The notes below the pieces were generated by a model. It made no database searches, was not told the origin of the DNA, and saw nothing but the letters and a program-made list of their open reading frames with translations. This document shows positions 34,401 to 47,600 of a stretch of 64,000 bases of DNA, piece after piece. Position 1 is the first letter of the stretch; every line of letters starts with the position of its first letter. A program made the position numbers and the translations under genes. The stretch spans positions 7,780,698-7,844,697 of the forward strand of contig JARUPZ010000019.1 in NCBI GenBank assembly GCA_031213475.1, in the 5' to 3' direction. The stretch is from Nereocystis luetkeana. Its lineage: Eukaryota; Sar; Phaeophyceae; Laminariales; Laminariaceae.

Positions 34401-35136
34401 AAAATCACATATGTCCCCGGGAGACTCATGCCTGTCATACCTACGTACCAAACGGCTACATATAACCATCTCGTACACCTCGTACATTCAACACTTCACC
34501 CTTCCACGACGTCGGTACCCTCGCATACTCATGTCATACAGCTCTGTGTTTCCACGTTGTAGGCCCCGCTTTAATGTCCTCTCACGCAACGCATCCTACG
34601 CCAGTTCGGGTCCTCTCATGACGCTTCGAGCGACGATTCGGGAGGCGCAGACGACATGTTGCAGCGAGTTTCAGTGGAACACCGGCTTCATCAACACTAA
34701 TACTGCTGTCGTGAGATCGTGCCAGACACCTCCGGGCGGTAGCAGAACTCGTCGAGCTCGATGCTGGAAGATATATGTGTTGAGCTTGAAACTTCGCAGC
34801 TATCAATCGGTATGCAGCATGCTGACGAGGTAGATAGCCGCCGAGAGTGTCCCTGGCTACGATTGCGTACCTAAGCTCTAGAAGTCAAGCGGAGCAATCG
34901 AACACGTTCTTGAGTCACAAACCGACGTCTGCAACCACGATTGCGGATATATACCTACAAGGGTCGTGTGGTGGTGCTACTAGGGGTGGGTAGACAACAT
35001 TCACTCCTTTCGACAGCTAGCTTAAAGCGATACATACCATGGCGCGGATTCCTTTGCCGATAATTCCTTGCGGTAATGCTGCTTATGGTGCTGCACGTAT
35101 AATACGCGGCAGCCGCAGCAGCAGCATTCAGGGAAA

Positions 35137-35214
35137 ACCGCAGTCCCGTTTGGGGGACAAACCACTCAATTTCTAAGTACTTTGCCCCCGAAACGGGACT
35201 GCGGTCCTAAAAGG
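35137..35214. mobile_element. foldback MITE family 2 copy
   Basis: Near-palindrome: ACCGCAGTCCCGTTTGGGGG ... CCCCCGAAACGGGACTGCGG, loop about 25 bases. Confidence 0.88.
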
Positions 35215-35629
35215 GGTGGTAAAAACGGCGGAAACGTTGTTACCCGTAACCAATCCGGGGTCGCCGTAGCTGGATTTCTTGGTGAAATGTTTCGACAACG
35301 AGGTCGTTGTTTGCTACATTGAACACATCAATTTGCACCGCCTTTAGAATACATGCCGCGAAACAAGCGGCCTCTGGCTGCGAGGTAGACGATGGCAAAG
35401 TCATCTACAGCAGTATGCGGCGTCTGGCTCATGCCGAGATATCCTATAAAATAGCGGATTTCCTTCTTGGAATATAGTATCAAACCTGTTTTCAGCCACC
35501 GGATTGTGTTTCTGCGAGCCCACCTATCTAGCCGGGTGTACAGTGATGCTGGACCCAGGTTCCCGCCAAGTCCAGGGATATAGACGTGGACGGGTGTGGG
35601 TGGCCACTTATGCGCGAGCCCCTTAACCC

Positions 35630-35708
35630 CTTTAGAACCGCAGTCCCGTTTTGGGGACAAACTAGTTGAAATTTGACTGGTTTGTCCCCAAAACGGCACT
35701 GCGGTCCA
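35630..35708. mobile_element. foldback MITE family 2 copy
   Basis: TTTAGAACCGCAGTCCCGTT ... AACGGCACTGCGGTCCA, with GGGGACAAAC / GTTTGTCCCC inner arms. Confidence 0.9.
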
Positions 35709-36671
35709 GTCTAAAGTGCCCCGTGGTATGATACAAACAGATGCCAGGTATCGCTGGATGGGTCTGGTCGAACCCTAACTTGCCCGCTGCATGATATTCC
35801 AGGTGCCGTGGACGACGCCATATACTACTGATGTAACGACAACCCCACGGGCAAACTGCTGGATACTCGTGTTCACATATACCAGGTACATTCTACCGGG
35901 GTATGCTATCAGAAAGGGCTTGCATGTTATCTGAAGGGGCTTGCAACTTGTGAAACTTGACACCAGGTACACAACAAATTTGTGCGCTGGTTCCGAGAGA
36001 ACAACCATGTGTGGCAGCCTTTTATCTGTCGACATTTCTCATCTATCCAGATGCTATAGCAAAGGCGTTTCCCGCCGAGTACCAGTGGCCAACGGGTACC
36101 GGCCAACTATGGGGGGGATACCTGGGTACACGCGGGTATTTAGACCCTGGGTACCCTCTGGTACCCGGCTACCCGATTGCTTACCCTGAAGAACGGGGGG
36201 TGGCAGCTTATCACCCCCTAAATCGCGCCCCCTGGGCAGCATTTCGTATTAGTTTGCGGGACGGTCGAGGCGTCGCGTCGACGCAGTTTTGGGAACTTTC
36301 GCTTTTGCCCTCCATCGAGGTAGACGCTTGCCTGCTACTGCTGCTGGACTTCTGGACAGCTGTAGCGCACCTCGAAGGTACGTAGTGGGAGCATGTGCTG
36401 TTGTGTGTGCGAATGATATATTTGAATGATGAGGGTTTCTTGGACATTTTTTACCAAATATTCGCGCAGGGGGCATGATGCACGGGATGATAAACTGGCA
36501 CCCTCGGCATATCCAGTGTGAAATATGGGGGACCCGGGTACCAGAGTACCCGGCGGGTATCAAGTGCTACCCGAAACCGTAAATGGTACCGGTACAATAT
36601 TGGGAGGCCGGGTGATACTCGAGAGTACCCGGATAAATAGCAAAAGGGTAACAACTCTGTACTAAGTGCAC

Positions 36672-36679
36672 TATTAATA
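36672..36679. repeat. TATTAATA, candidate excision footprint
   Basis: Flanked AAGTGCAC and GGCTGTTT. No empty partner. Confidence 0.5.
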
Positions 36680-38060
36680 GGCTGTTTCCTCCATGGGCGG
36701 TCGTCAACCTACATTATTCACCTGCTACTGCTGTGCGATAGCCTATTACTGGTACCAAGTCTTGCCTGGAATAATCAGTTCATCAATTGTTGTGTGTAGC
36801 AAACACCCTGTCGGTTCATCGATCTGCTGATCGTGCGTACCAGGTATTCGCTTTGATTCTCTCAAGTTATCGACTAATGTCTGTAGTCGCGGCTGGGCAG
36901 GTGATAAGCACACTCGCCGCTCGATGCGGGTGTGTCTGTAAGATACCAGATGATACCGGTCTGTCGAATGCCACGGCTACAACAGCTATGCCTGGTATAA
37001 GCACCACATCGTAGTACTGCTGTAGTTCACACAGCAGTAGCTGCGTGTTCAGTAACCACAGCAGGAGTATGTAGTCGTATGATACCTGGTACCTGGTAAT
37101 ACCTGGACAACAGCAGTATAAAATAAAACAAAATAAAAGTACCAGTACGAGTAGAAGAGCGGAATACAGCTGCAAGATGCTGATATTCCGCTGTCTACAG
37201 CGGTACTCCAGTAAATATGTTACCAGGTATGTTCGCATTGCGTACCTTCTGCAGCCACAGCGGCATCGACAGGCACCCAGGAGAGTCCTCCTGAGGAAGA
37301 GTCGACAACCGATTTCATTGTGACGGTTCCGACAGCTTCATTGTCGGCGTAGTGTGCTTTGCCGACGAGCGTCTCTTCAGCACTGCGGGAGAGTCAAGAT
37401 GCGAGACCAAACACAATGTACCAGGTAGACACGTAGAGGGGATCACTTCGTTCCCTTGGGTATACGGCAGGAATAAGCATGATGCGTTGTAAGCAATAGC
37501 AATAAAGACAGCAGTAGTCGCTGCTGAGAGGGTTCAAGGCATTTGATACATGGTGCGTTTGTATCCTACATTTCGGGACATTGCTGTCCCCGACTCCTTG
37601 GAGTACCGTACTTTATTGGCGCACGATTGCTCCTTCTGCTTGTGCTATACAGACATACCTGGCGGTGGCAGCAGACTCGCCCATGGTGATCATAGACACT
37701 TTCCTCTCGGTGATGACACCTCCAACCACACCGCCGCCTAGCTTGTCCATGCCTGCAAACATGATGCAACCGCGAGAGGTGAACTATCAACAGTCGGCGA
37801 CCACTAGCCTGTTGCTACAGCTCGGCTGCTCGGCAGAATCAGCGCGTCTCACTACCCACTACAGCAGTACAACCCACGAACGCAGTCAGCCTCAAGGCTG
37901 CCACACAGGCACACAGGACACCAGGCACCAGCTACCACCTACATCTGCAAATGCGGCGCGATTAAACTGCATATTTCACGGCGTTCTCCTATTGGCTGCG
38001 TATTTCCCCCACGGATCCCCCACGTACCAGGTACGTATACGTATAGTAGTGAGTAGTGAG

Positions 38061-38068
38061 TATTAATA
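38061..38068. repeat. TATTAATA, candidate excision footprint
   Basis: Lies in a GTAGTGAG-rich stretch about 290 bases before the transporter start codon. Confidence 0.5.
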
Positions 38069-38357
38069 GTGAGTGATAATAACAGGACAACAGGGGAATC
38101 ATTCCGCTCCACTCGGCCCGAAGCACTCACAGCAGGCAGCAAGGCGAGGGCTCCATCGACCGCCAACGCATCGTGTCTGCAACGCGAATCGAGCACGATC
38201 GACGCCAAGCCCTGAGCAGCGGCCTCCAACGACCAAGCACCCCAAGAACAGGAGGGGTTGGCAGTGTTGGCAGAGGATAAAGCTGCACAACTGGTAACCA
38301 TCCACGGCAGCGTACCATTTCGTAGCGGACACAGCAGTGAGGCTCTCTCTGGGCAGA

Positions 38358-38608
38358 ATGGGTATGTGGCCGTTTGCCGCACGCAGAAATGGAAATGGTG
38401 CTGCTGTGAGACAGGACATCGGGGTCAACGGCACCGGGATGGTGTTCATGGTCGTACTGGCTCTGCAGTTCGGGCTACAGCCTCTGCTGCAGACGGAGTG
38501 CGTGGACTACCAGCGGGTTGACCGAGTGTCTCTCGTGATCACAACCGAGGTCACCAAGATCTTCCTCTGTGCTTTCGTCATCCTGTCCTCTGGGCCGAAC
38601 ATTTACAG
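38358..38608 (+). CDS. nucleotide-sugar transporter exon 1
   Basis: Starts at the first ATG in frame ([17 protein letters not shown]), followed by the first two transmembrane segments ([18 protein letters not shown] and [20 protein letters not shown]). Donor GTGAGA at 38609. Confidence 0.9.
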
Positions 38609-41600
38609 GTGAGATGAGAGCCCTTTGAATACAACAGTAGATGAATAGCCATTGGAATCATCCAACTACGTGGCAAGCCATGTGCGTCAACTGCGTGCGC
38701 CTCAGCAGGATGCAAGGGCTTTCGTCTCTGAGAGGTGAGAGCACACTGGACTCGTACCGCATCAATCAGAATCATCAACCGGCCACCCTCTCTTTACGAG
38801 AGGATGGTATATTTGGAATAATATTTGGTCCGTGATACTCGTGCCGTCCCACAGCAGCAGTGCTTGTGTTCTTCGCACGTCTGCGAGACAGATAATACAT
38901 CATACCCCACACGTCCACACGTACTTGCTGGAGTTGCTGTACCAGGTACTAGGTACGGAAGCAGGACATACGCCAACCAGGCCGATTGCACCATTCCAAG
39001 GTTGTGTTCTGTAGGGCACAGACGTACAAAACCATACCCGGGGTCTTTACCCAGGTATTCTACAAAGAACTTCTGTAACTCTGTACGAGATTCATACCCG
39101 TACCCGGAACTTCTGTGAACTTCTACGAGTTGTGTACGGCGTTCATACCCGTACCCGAGACATCGGCAAGTTATGTACGCCCGTTCCGCAATAACCGGTG
39201 TACGAGCACAACCTCCCATATCCGCACCCGCCCTTTGTGTGGGATAGCCGGTCGCCCCGGTGGTTCAAGTGGTTAACCTCGAATTCCACATGTTTGAGTC
39301 CTGGGTTCGAGCCCCAGGTGGGTCGGACTTTGACTTTATTTGCAAAAATAAAAAAGGATTCAATTGTTGAGAGCGCCTTGCAGCGTGGGTAGGCACAATT
39401 CGATGCGAGTCGACGAGGGAAGAAAAGGCTGAAATCTTCTGGCGATAAAAATGAAGGCACGTACCGTAGCGGGAAGGGGGGAGAAGAGCCTGCTATGTGA
39501 CCCCGGGTCTGAGTTACGAGTTGGAAGGAGAGAGAGAAGAAGATGTGCGAAGATAATGAATGGGATGAGAAAAAAAAGCAAAAACAAAAAACAAACAAAA
39601 ACCCGGAAAAAAATGTACATACCTCGGTATATACCCGGTACCAGACACTCTGTAAATTACGGGTACAGGTACGGGTACAACGTTAATGTGTGTGTTCTTC
39701 ACATTAAACCGTTCTTTCGTCCTTTCTACCCGTCGACATCCAGCACAACCAGTGTCCGTGCCGATTCTTCAATCCTCGAGATCCAAGTTATGTGGTCACA
39801 AAACTACCCCACAAAATATAGTGGACATTGTCTTCCACATTTGTGACCACAGAACTTGTATCTCTTCTAGGATTGAAGAATCGGCACGGACACTGGTTGT
39901 GCTGGATGTCGACGGGTAGAAAGAACGGTTTAATGTGAAAAACACACACACACACACATTTGCTACAGGGGGGGGGGACGACACTTTTTCCTCTTCTTTT
40001 TTCTCTCTTCTTTACACCTGTGTTGCACTGCACTGCCCACAAAGCACAAAAAAAAAGTCCCGACAACGAAGACGCTGCACGTCTGCCGCCGTTTTTTTTC
40101 CTGAGGATATTTCGTTATTCTGCTCTAGCTCCGAACGTTTCCATCGAGCCAAAATATGGCAGACCGAATATGAGCTCCTTGGTGCACTCCCGTGAGTGCC
40201 AAAGCGACAGCACTTTTCGTGTCCCCCTTCGGGGCGGACCTCGTCGCTGAAGGTTGAAAATGTGGTTCCACGCGCTTGAATGTTCTGTTTGTTGTACTGC
40301 TGTAGTGGAGTATTTTTTTCTGCTGTGTGTGTTCACATTAGACCGTTCTTTCTACCCGTCGACATCCAGCACAACCAGTGTCCGTGCCGATTCTCCAATC
40401 CTAGAAGAGATACAAGTTCTGTGGTCACAAAGCTACGCCACAGAGATGCTACGTTGCCACGTGTGCAGTATGCACTGCAGTGGGCAATGCAAAGCCATGC
40501 CATCATACTAGATACGACAGGCACGACATACACAATCTATGAAATAGTGAAACGAAAAGAAACAATCAAAGAGAAAACAAAAAACAAAGTACGAGTAGAC
40601 AAATCGAAAGAGAAAAAAAAAAAAATGAAAGCAAAAACTAGGAGAAATAATCTGTCGTGCCCCCCCCCCGCAGGCGAGGTGGCCAACACTTGAAAAAAAA
40701 CGAGCTGGAAAAAAGAAAAAAAAAGCAAAAACACCACTGCTTGTAAACAGAGTAAGACAAAGAACCAAGGAAAAAAATAACAAAGGGGCAATAACAGGCA
40801 GACCAAAGCCCAAAGCACCTTCCAGGTGGCGGCAACAGTTTGTGGTACGAGTAGTATAGCCAGGTTCCCCCTGCTAATCCGCCTGGTACCTTGCTACCCA
40901 GACTGCCGTCTCCGCCCTGCGTTCGTCAACTATGCCCAGCCCCTTGGCGTCAGACAATACGAAACGAGCAGAGCAGCTTCGTCATCCAACCACGCCACAC
41001 GGCTCCTTCAGTACGGCTTATCAATCAGAAAAGGAAGAGAAAAACATGAAATGAAAACCACGGAGAGTCAGCGCACGAAAGAAAAAAAAACAAAACAAAA
41101 AGAGAAGCCAAGGGAAGACCACGTTCGAACCAGCTGCACCAGTTGGTAGCACTAGTAGTATGGTCATGTTCTACTTCCTAGTCGGCCTGGCGCCTTGCTA
41201 CCCTGTCTGCCATCTCCTTCCTACTTTCGTCTACCGCCGTTTCCCTTCTACCCCTCCTGTTCCCCCCCCTCTCCGCATTCCCTTGGTCGGGCTTTCTGCC
41301 ACTTCTCCTGTTGCCCCCTCCACCCCCGTTCCCTTGGACACCATCCACGGCGGATGCGCGGCGCTGCCTACTCATCTCAGCCTCAGCCTCGTGCCACCTC
41401 ATCATGAACCGTTCGGCTGCTTCAAGGATCCCCCGGTACCACTTCCCCGCCTTTTTGGCTGCAGTGGACCACAACGCGGTCTCAACTTCAAACACCAAGG
41501 GGGCAGCTTCCGTTGACCCTTCGGTGGCTCGGAACTCCGTAAGGTCTTCGACTATGTATCTGTGCCAAGTCTTACACTATCCGCCTGGTCTCGGGTTCTC

Positions 41601-44600
41601 CCCACCAGTTATCGTCCCGAACATTACCCGACTGGGTAATCGCTCCTTGCTTTGCCGTGCCACGCCCCCCGCAAAGAAGAGCCGCCGTTTACGAATGGTC
41701 GTTTCGATGCTCTCGCAACGTGTCATCTTGAGGGCCTTCGCGTACGAGAGGGTGGCATGGTCAGTACGAAGTCGGCGCTGGAAGCCAATGACTCGCAACA
41801 GGACTTGGTGGTGAGCCGTTCGAAGCTTGGCAAAGTGTTCCGCTCTGAGGGTCCACGTCACACACCCGTACAGCAGGGTCTCAATCACCTCGGCCTTCAG
41901 CATTCGGACTTTAAGGCTAAGGGGGGCGGTCGTCCTATCATACAACTCCGGGCCGAACCGTTTGAGGCATGCTCGCATGAGGCGGATCCGTCGGTCGATT
42001 TCGAGCGAGAGCGCAGCGTTTTCGTGGATAACGCCGCCTAGGTATAAAAACTGGGTCGTCTGCTTATACCTCTGGCCTGCCGCTTCGATGACGAGCGGTG
42101 GTGCGAGGGTTGTCTGGTCTAGTGTTTGTAGGACCATTGTCTCAGTCTTCTTTTCCGACACCGTGAGGCCTGCTGCTTCGAAGACAGTCACGATGACTGT
42201 CATCATTCTCGCGAGCCCTTCAGCCGACTTCGAGACAATTCCTGCATCATCGGCGTACAACATGCCCCATACAGACCTTCGCACGCACGCCAATGGCTCC
42301 TCCTTCCCTCTCCAGCTTCACTGAGTTGGACCAAATCCCTTACAATGGCTTCGTCTTGGCTGAAGCGTACTAGTACGACGTGTAACGCAGCAGCTAAGAA
42401 CACGTTGAACAGTAACGGTGATAGTACACAGCCTTGCCGCAGCCCCTGCGTGACATCAAACCATTCCGAGTGCTCGCCGTCATCAGTACGCACGCGAGCC
42501 CGCATGCCATCGTGGAAATTACGGATAATTCTCAGCATCTTAGTTGGTACGCCAAAGCGTGTGAGTACCTTCCATAGCAGCTCTCGGTCGACAGAGTCGT
42601 ACGCTTTCTGCAGATCGATGTGCGTACGAGTAGTATTTTTTTTCTACTATAGAACGAGCAGGAGGAACCCAGTGGTCGTAACGAGTACGTTCCTCCTCCT
42701 CGATCTACAGCAGAAAAAAACTTGGCTACAGCACTAGAAACCGGAAAATCAAGCGCCTCGAAACCACGTTTTCAAATTCCAGCGACGAGGCCCGCCCCGA
42801 ATGAGGACACGAAAAGTGCTGTCGCTCTGGCACACCGACAGGAGTGCACCAAGGAACTCATGTCCGGTCTGCCAAATTTTGGCTCGCAAGGAACGGTCGG
42901 GGTTGAGCAGAAAGACGAAAAGTCCTCGTGAAGAAAACGGCGGCAGACGTGCTTCCATTGTCCGTGTTGATGGGGCTTTTGGCAATATCAGCTTTTGTGG
43001 GCAGTGCAACGCAGGGGCTCAGTTTTTTTTTCCCCGTTTTGCTTTTGTTTTTTCTCTTCCATAGAATGTGTATGTCGTCGTATCCAGTACAATACGAACT
43101 TTTTCTTGTTTTTTTCAATCATCACTTTCACTTTCCAGCGTAGGAGGTTTTACCGTCAGCGGTCTTCTGGACAAGCCCGTGGTCCGGGGTCACAGGTGTC
43201 GTCCCTTTTCGCCCCCGGTGCGTGCGTTCATCTCTATCGCGCATAGGATTTAGCGTTCTCGCTGCTCGTCGATCTTCATCGAGTGTTGCTAACTCACGCT
43301 CTCGCGCTTTCTGCTAATCAAAATTTTATGCCAAGAAAAAATAAAAAAATCCTTGCGAGTATGTGTGCGCTCGATGAAACTCGAACCCACGAAATTGATC
43401 TTAGTAGGCACGCGGACCACCTCCCCAGCCACCAGGGAGGCCGGTTAACCCTTTTAGAACCGCAGCCCCGTTTCGGGGACAAAACAGTCAAATTCTAAGT
43501 AGTTTGTCCCCAAAACGGGACTGTGGTCTTAAAGGGGGTTAAGCCACCAGAGACGCCGGCTAATGGCATGGCACTGTCTACTCTGCTTGCTCATACTGGT
43601 ACATAACAATGTAGTTCATCTGTGTCGTAGTGTTCTGACCATAATACAGTGGACGACCGGTGAACGGCTGACCCTTCGGGTGATGTTTGGGACGGTGGCT
43701 GGTGGAGAGAACCCAGGACAAGGCCGACCAGAAATTAACTGGACCCAATGTCTAGCAGACGACCTCAGGGTTTTTCAAGCCACCGAGGGGCCCACGGAAA
43801 GCCTGCTTTTGCTTTTCGGAGTAAAGACGGTGTTACGGCCGAGGGCGGCTAAAAAGAGCGGCAAGTGGTACCGGGGGTCGTCGAAGCGGCAGACTGCTTC
43901 ATAGCGAGGTGGCACAGGACCGAGGCGCAGAGAAGCCGGCAGAGGACGCCAAGAGCGGCGACGAGGGGTCGGGGGGGGGGGGGGGGCAGCCGTCCTGATA
44001 CAGCTGTCAACGAATGCAGAAACGAAAGGATAGATCGGGTGGCTAGGTATCGGTTCGACTAGCCCTTGAATTCTACCGTAGCAGTCCCTGTTTGTTTCTT
44101 GTTGAGTTGTTCAATGGGGGGGGGGGCGACAGCGGCAGTACTGACACTTGACACTTGACACCGCTATTGACGAGAGTAGGGAGGAGACGGCAAAGGGTGT
44201 GGCTAGGTTCCCGAATCGATTTTCCTAGCAGAGGCGGGCACCCATGTTACTATCATCCCCGCCTGGAGGACGATTTTTTTTTTTCCCCCTCTTCTCTCGT
44301 CCTCCTTGCTTTTTGCGTTGTCTCTCCCATTGTTTCCTTTCCCCTCCCCGCCGTCCTCATGCCGGTATCAAGAATCTCCTTCGTGTCGCTTCTTCCGTGC
44401 AGGAGGACGTAAATGTCCATGAGCACGATTGGTTCCATTCTATTACGGGGGACCATAGTTAGCAGGACCTATGGTACACATAAAAACCTATATGTTTCAC
44501 CATTTTTACTAACAATGTTTGGTCCTGTTAACTATGGCCCCCCGTAATAGTATAATATGAATAATTTCAGGATTTAATTTTGTTTGAAAAGTGGCCAAAA

Positions 44601-47600
44601 TAAAGTATACCCGGTGCCTTTGTGGCCAAACTCGGGTACCTTTCTATTTCAGCGACCGCAACGGCCCCAGGACGCCATCTTATCTGCCAACGCAGGTGAC
44701 CAGTGACCACCCGATGCTCTCCCTCACTCTCCCCCCCCTCTCCCAGACAAAAGTCAGCACAGCCCTCTCTCCCCCCTTCTGCCGAAGCAAAAGCAACCTC
44801 AGCACAGCAAGAGTAGTGACGGACAATGACCGACGCTACCAACTTGGTGACGAAAAACGTGTAGTCCAGACACAGAGGTGGCGTTGCTACGCAACATCTC
44901 TCTTGTTTGGCCAAGCTGGAAACCTTATGTGAGGCAGGGTGCGTTCCACACTATTTTCAGTACAAAAAGTGTGTGTTTGTTATTTTCGTCCAACTCTCGA
45001 GCCTGAAATTCGTACAGGTAAGTGCTGTCGCGTATGCTGTTGTCATCAAGTCGTAGGTAGTAGGTAGTACCTGGTAGGTGGTAGGTAGTCAAGTATCATA
45101 TTGTAGTCATCAAAGTCGCGTACATACTGCTTTATCAATAGTCATCATCATGCATGTTTTTGGCACGCGCCCGGTTTTGTTCGGTGCTTTGAGCAGTATA
45201 CGTGGGTGGTTTAATAAACTACTTGTACGTTTACGAGAACAAAATGTCATACTCGTGTGCGTACCATGCGCGGGTAGGTACATTCTCATGACGACATGAT
45301 CCGGTCTTGAGATGACGCCTCGGAAACCGATACCAGGTATATATACCAGGTACAGCAGTATAATATATCGTAGAATTAATCTCCGTCACGGTTTAAATGT
45401 GAAGAACACACACACATCCTGTGTGTGTGTTCTTCACATTAAACCGTTCTTTCTACCCGTCGACATCCAGCACAACCAGTGTCCGTGCCGATTCTTCAAT
45501 CCTAGAAGAGATACAAGTTATGTTGTCACAAAGCTACGCCACAGAGATACTATTAATACGTTGCCACGTGTGCAGTATGCACTGCAGTGGGCGATGCAAA
45601 GCCATGTCATCATACTAGATACGACAGGCACGACATACGCAATCTATGAAATAGTGAAACGAAAAGAAACAATCAAAGAGAAAACAAAAACAAGGTAGAC
45701 AAATCGGAAGAGAAAAAGAAAAAAAAACAATGAAAGCAAAATCTAGGAGAAACAATCTGTCGTGCCCCCCCCCGTGGCAACACTTGAAAAAGAACGAGCT
45801 GGAAAAAAGAAAGAAACAAAAAAAAAAAAGAAAAAACACCACTCCTTGTAAACAGAGTAAGACAAAGAACCAAGGAAAAAAGTAACAAGGAAAAATAACA
45901 AAGGGGAAATAACAGGCAGACCAAAGCCCAAAGCACCTTCCAGGTGGCGGCAGCAGTTTGTGGTACGAGTAGTATAGCCAGGTTCTCCCTGCTAATCCGT
46001 CTGGTACCTTGCTACCCAGACTGCCGTCTCCGCCCTGCGTTCGTCAACTATGCCCAGCCCCTTGGCGTCAGACAATACGAAACGAGCAGAGCAGCTTCGT
46101 CATCCAACCACGCCACACGGCTCCTTCAGTACGGCTTATCAATCAGAAAAGGAAAAGAAAAACATAAAATGAAAATCACGGAGAGTCAGCGCACGAAAGA
46201 AAAACAAAACAAAACAAAAAGAGAAGCCAAGGGAAGACCACGTTCGAACCAGCTGCACCAGTTGGTAGCACTAGTAGTATGGTCATGTTCTACTTCCTAG
46301 TCGACTTGGTGCCTTGCTACCCTGTCTGCCATCTCCTTCCTACTTTCGTCTACCGCCGTTTCCCTTCTACCCCTCCTGTTCCCCCCCCTCTCCGCATTCA
46401 CTTGGTCGGGCTTTCTGCCACTTCTCCTGTTGCCCCCTCCCCCCCCGTTCCCTTGGGCACCATCCACGGCGGATGCGCGGCGCTGCCTACTCATCTCAGC
46501 CTCAGCCTCGTGCCACCTCATCATGAAGCGTTCGGCTGCCTCAAGGATCCCCCGGTACCACTTCCCCGCCTTTTTGGCTGCAGTGGACTACAACGCGGTC
46601 TCAACTCCAAACACCAAGGGGGCAGCTTCCGTTGACCCTTCGGTGGCTCGGAACTCCGTAAGGTCTTCGACTATGCATCTGTGCCAAGTCTTACACTGTC
46701 CGCCTGGTCTCGGGTTCTCCCCACCAGTTATCGTCCCGAACATTACCCGACTGGGTAATCGCTCCTTGCTTTGCCGTGCCACGCCCCCCGCAAAGAAGAG
46801 CCGCCGTTTACGAATGGTCGTTTCGATGCTCTCGCAACGTGTCATCTTGAGGGCCTTCGCGTACGAGAGGGTGGCATGGTCAGTACGAAGTCGGCGCTGG
46901 AAGCCAATGACTCGCAGCAGGACTTGGTGGTGAGCCGTTCGAAGCTTGGCAAAGTGTTCCGCTCTGAGGGTCCACGTCACACACCCGTACAGCAGGGTCT
47001 CAATCACCTCGGCCTTCAGCATTCGGACTTTAAGGCTAAGGGGGGCGGTCGTCCTATCATACAACTCCGGGCCGAACCGTTTGAGGCATGCTCGCATGAG
47101 GCGGATCCGTCGGTCGATTTCGAGCGAGAGCGCAGCGTTTTCGTGGATAACGCCGCCTAGGTATAATAACTGGGTCGTCTGCTTATACCTCTGACCTGCC
47201 GCTTCGATGACGAGCGGTGGTGCGAGGGTTGTCCGGTCTGGTGTTTGTAGGACCATTGTCTCTGTCTTCTTTTCCGACACCGTGAGGCCTGCTGCTTCGA
47301 AGACAGTCACGATGACTGTCATCATTCTCGCGAGCCCTTCAGCCGACTTCGAGATAATTCTTGCATCATCGGCGTACAACATGCCCCGTACAGACCTTCG
47401 CACGCACGCCAATGGCTCCTCCTTCCCTGTTCGAACTACTCCAGCTTCACTGAGTTGGGCCAAATCCCTTACAATGGCTTCGTCTTGGCTGAAGCGTACT
47501 AGTACATACCTGGTACTACACAAGAACAGCAGTATTTTCTTATCCTGAGTTGTGCAAAGGTCGTCAGAGTACCCACCACGTAACTTCTACAGAAGAATCG

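Larger units (their letters stand above)
28520..38357. other. region between the methyltransferase and transporter genes, no confirmed gene
   Basis: About 9.8 kb. Frames are short and lack recognisable domains on both strands. It contains two foldback MITEs (35137 and 35630), two TATTAATA sites (36672 and 38061), GGTACC-rich stretches at 36100-36640 and many TACCAGGTA words. A weak match to the last methyltransferase exon lies at 31390-31490 (see findings). Promoters for the two divergent genes should lie here but no motif can be defended. Confidence 0.6.

Noticed and set aside
34200-34830. Possible exon (IELDEFCYRPEV-type frame on the minus strand near 34745)
   Set aside because: Reads well for about 20 residues but has no convincing donor or partner exon.
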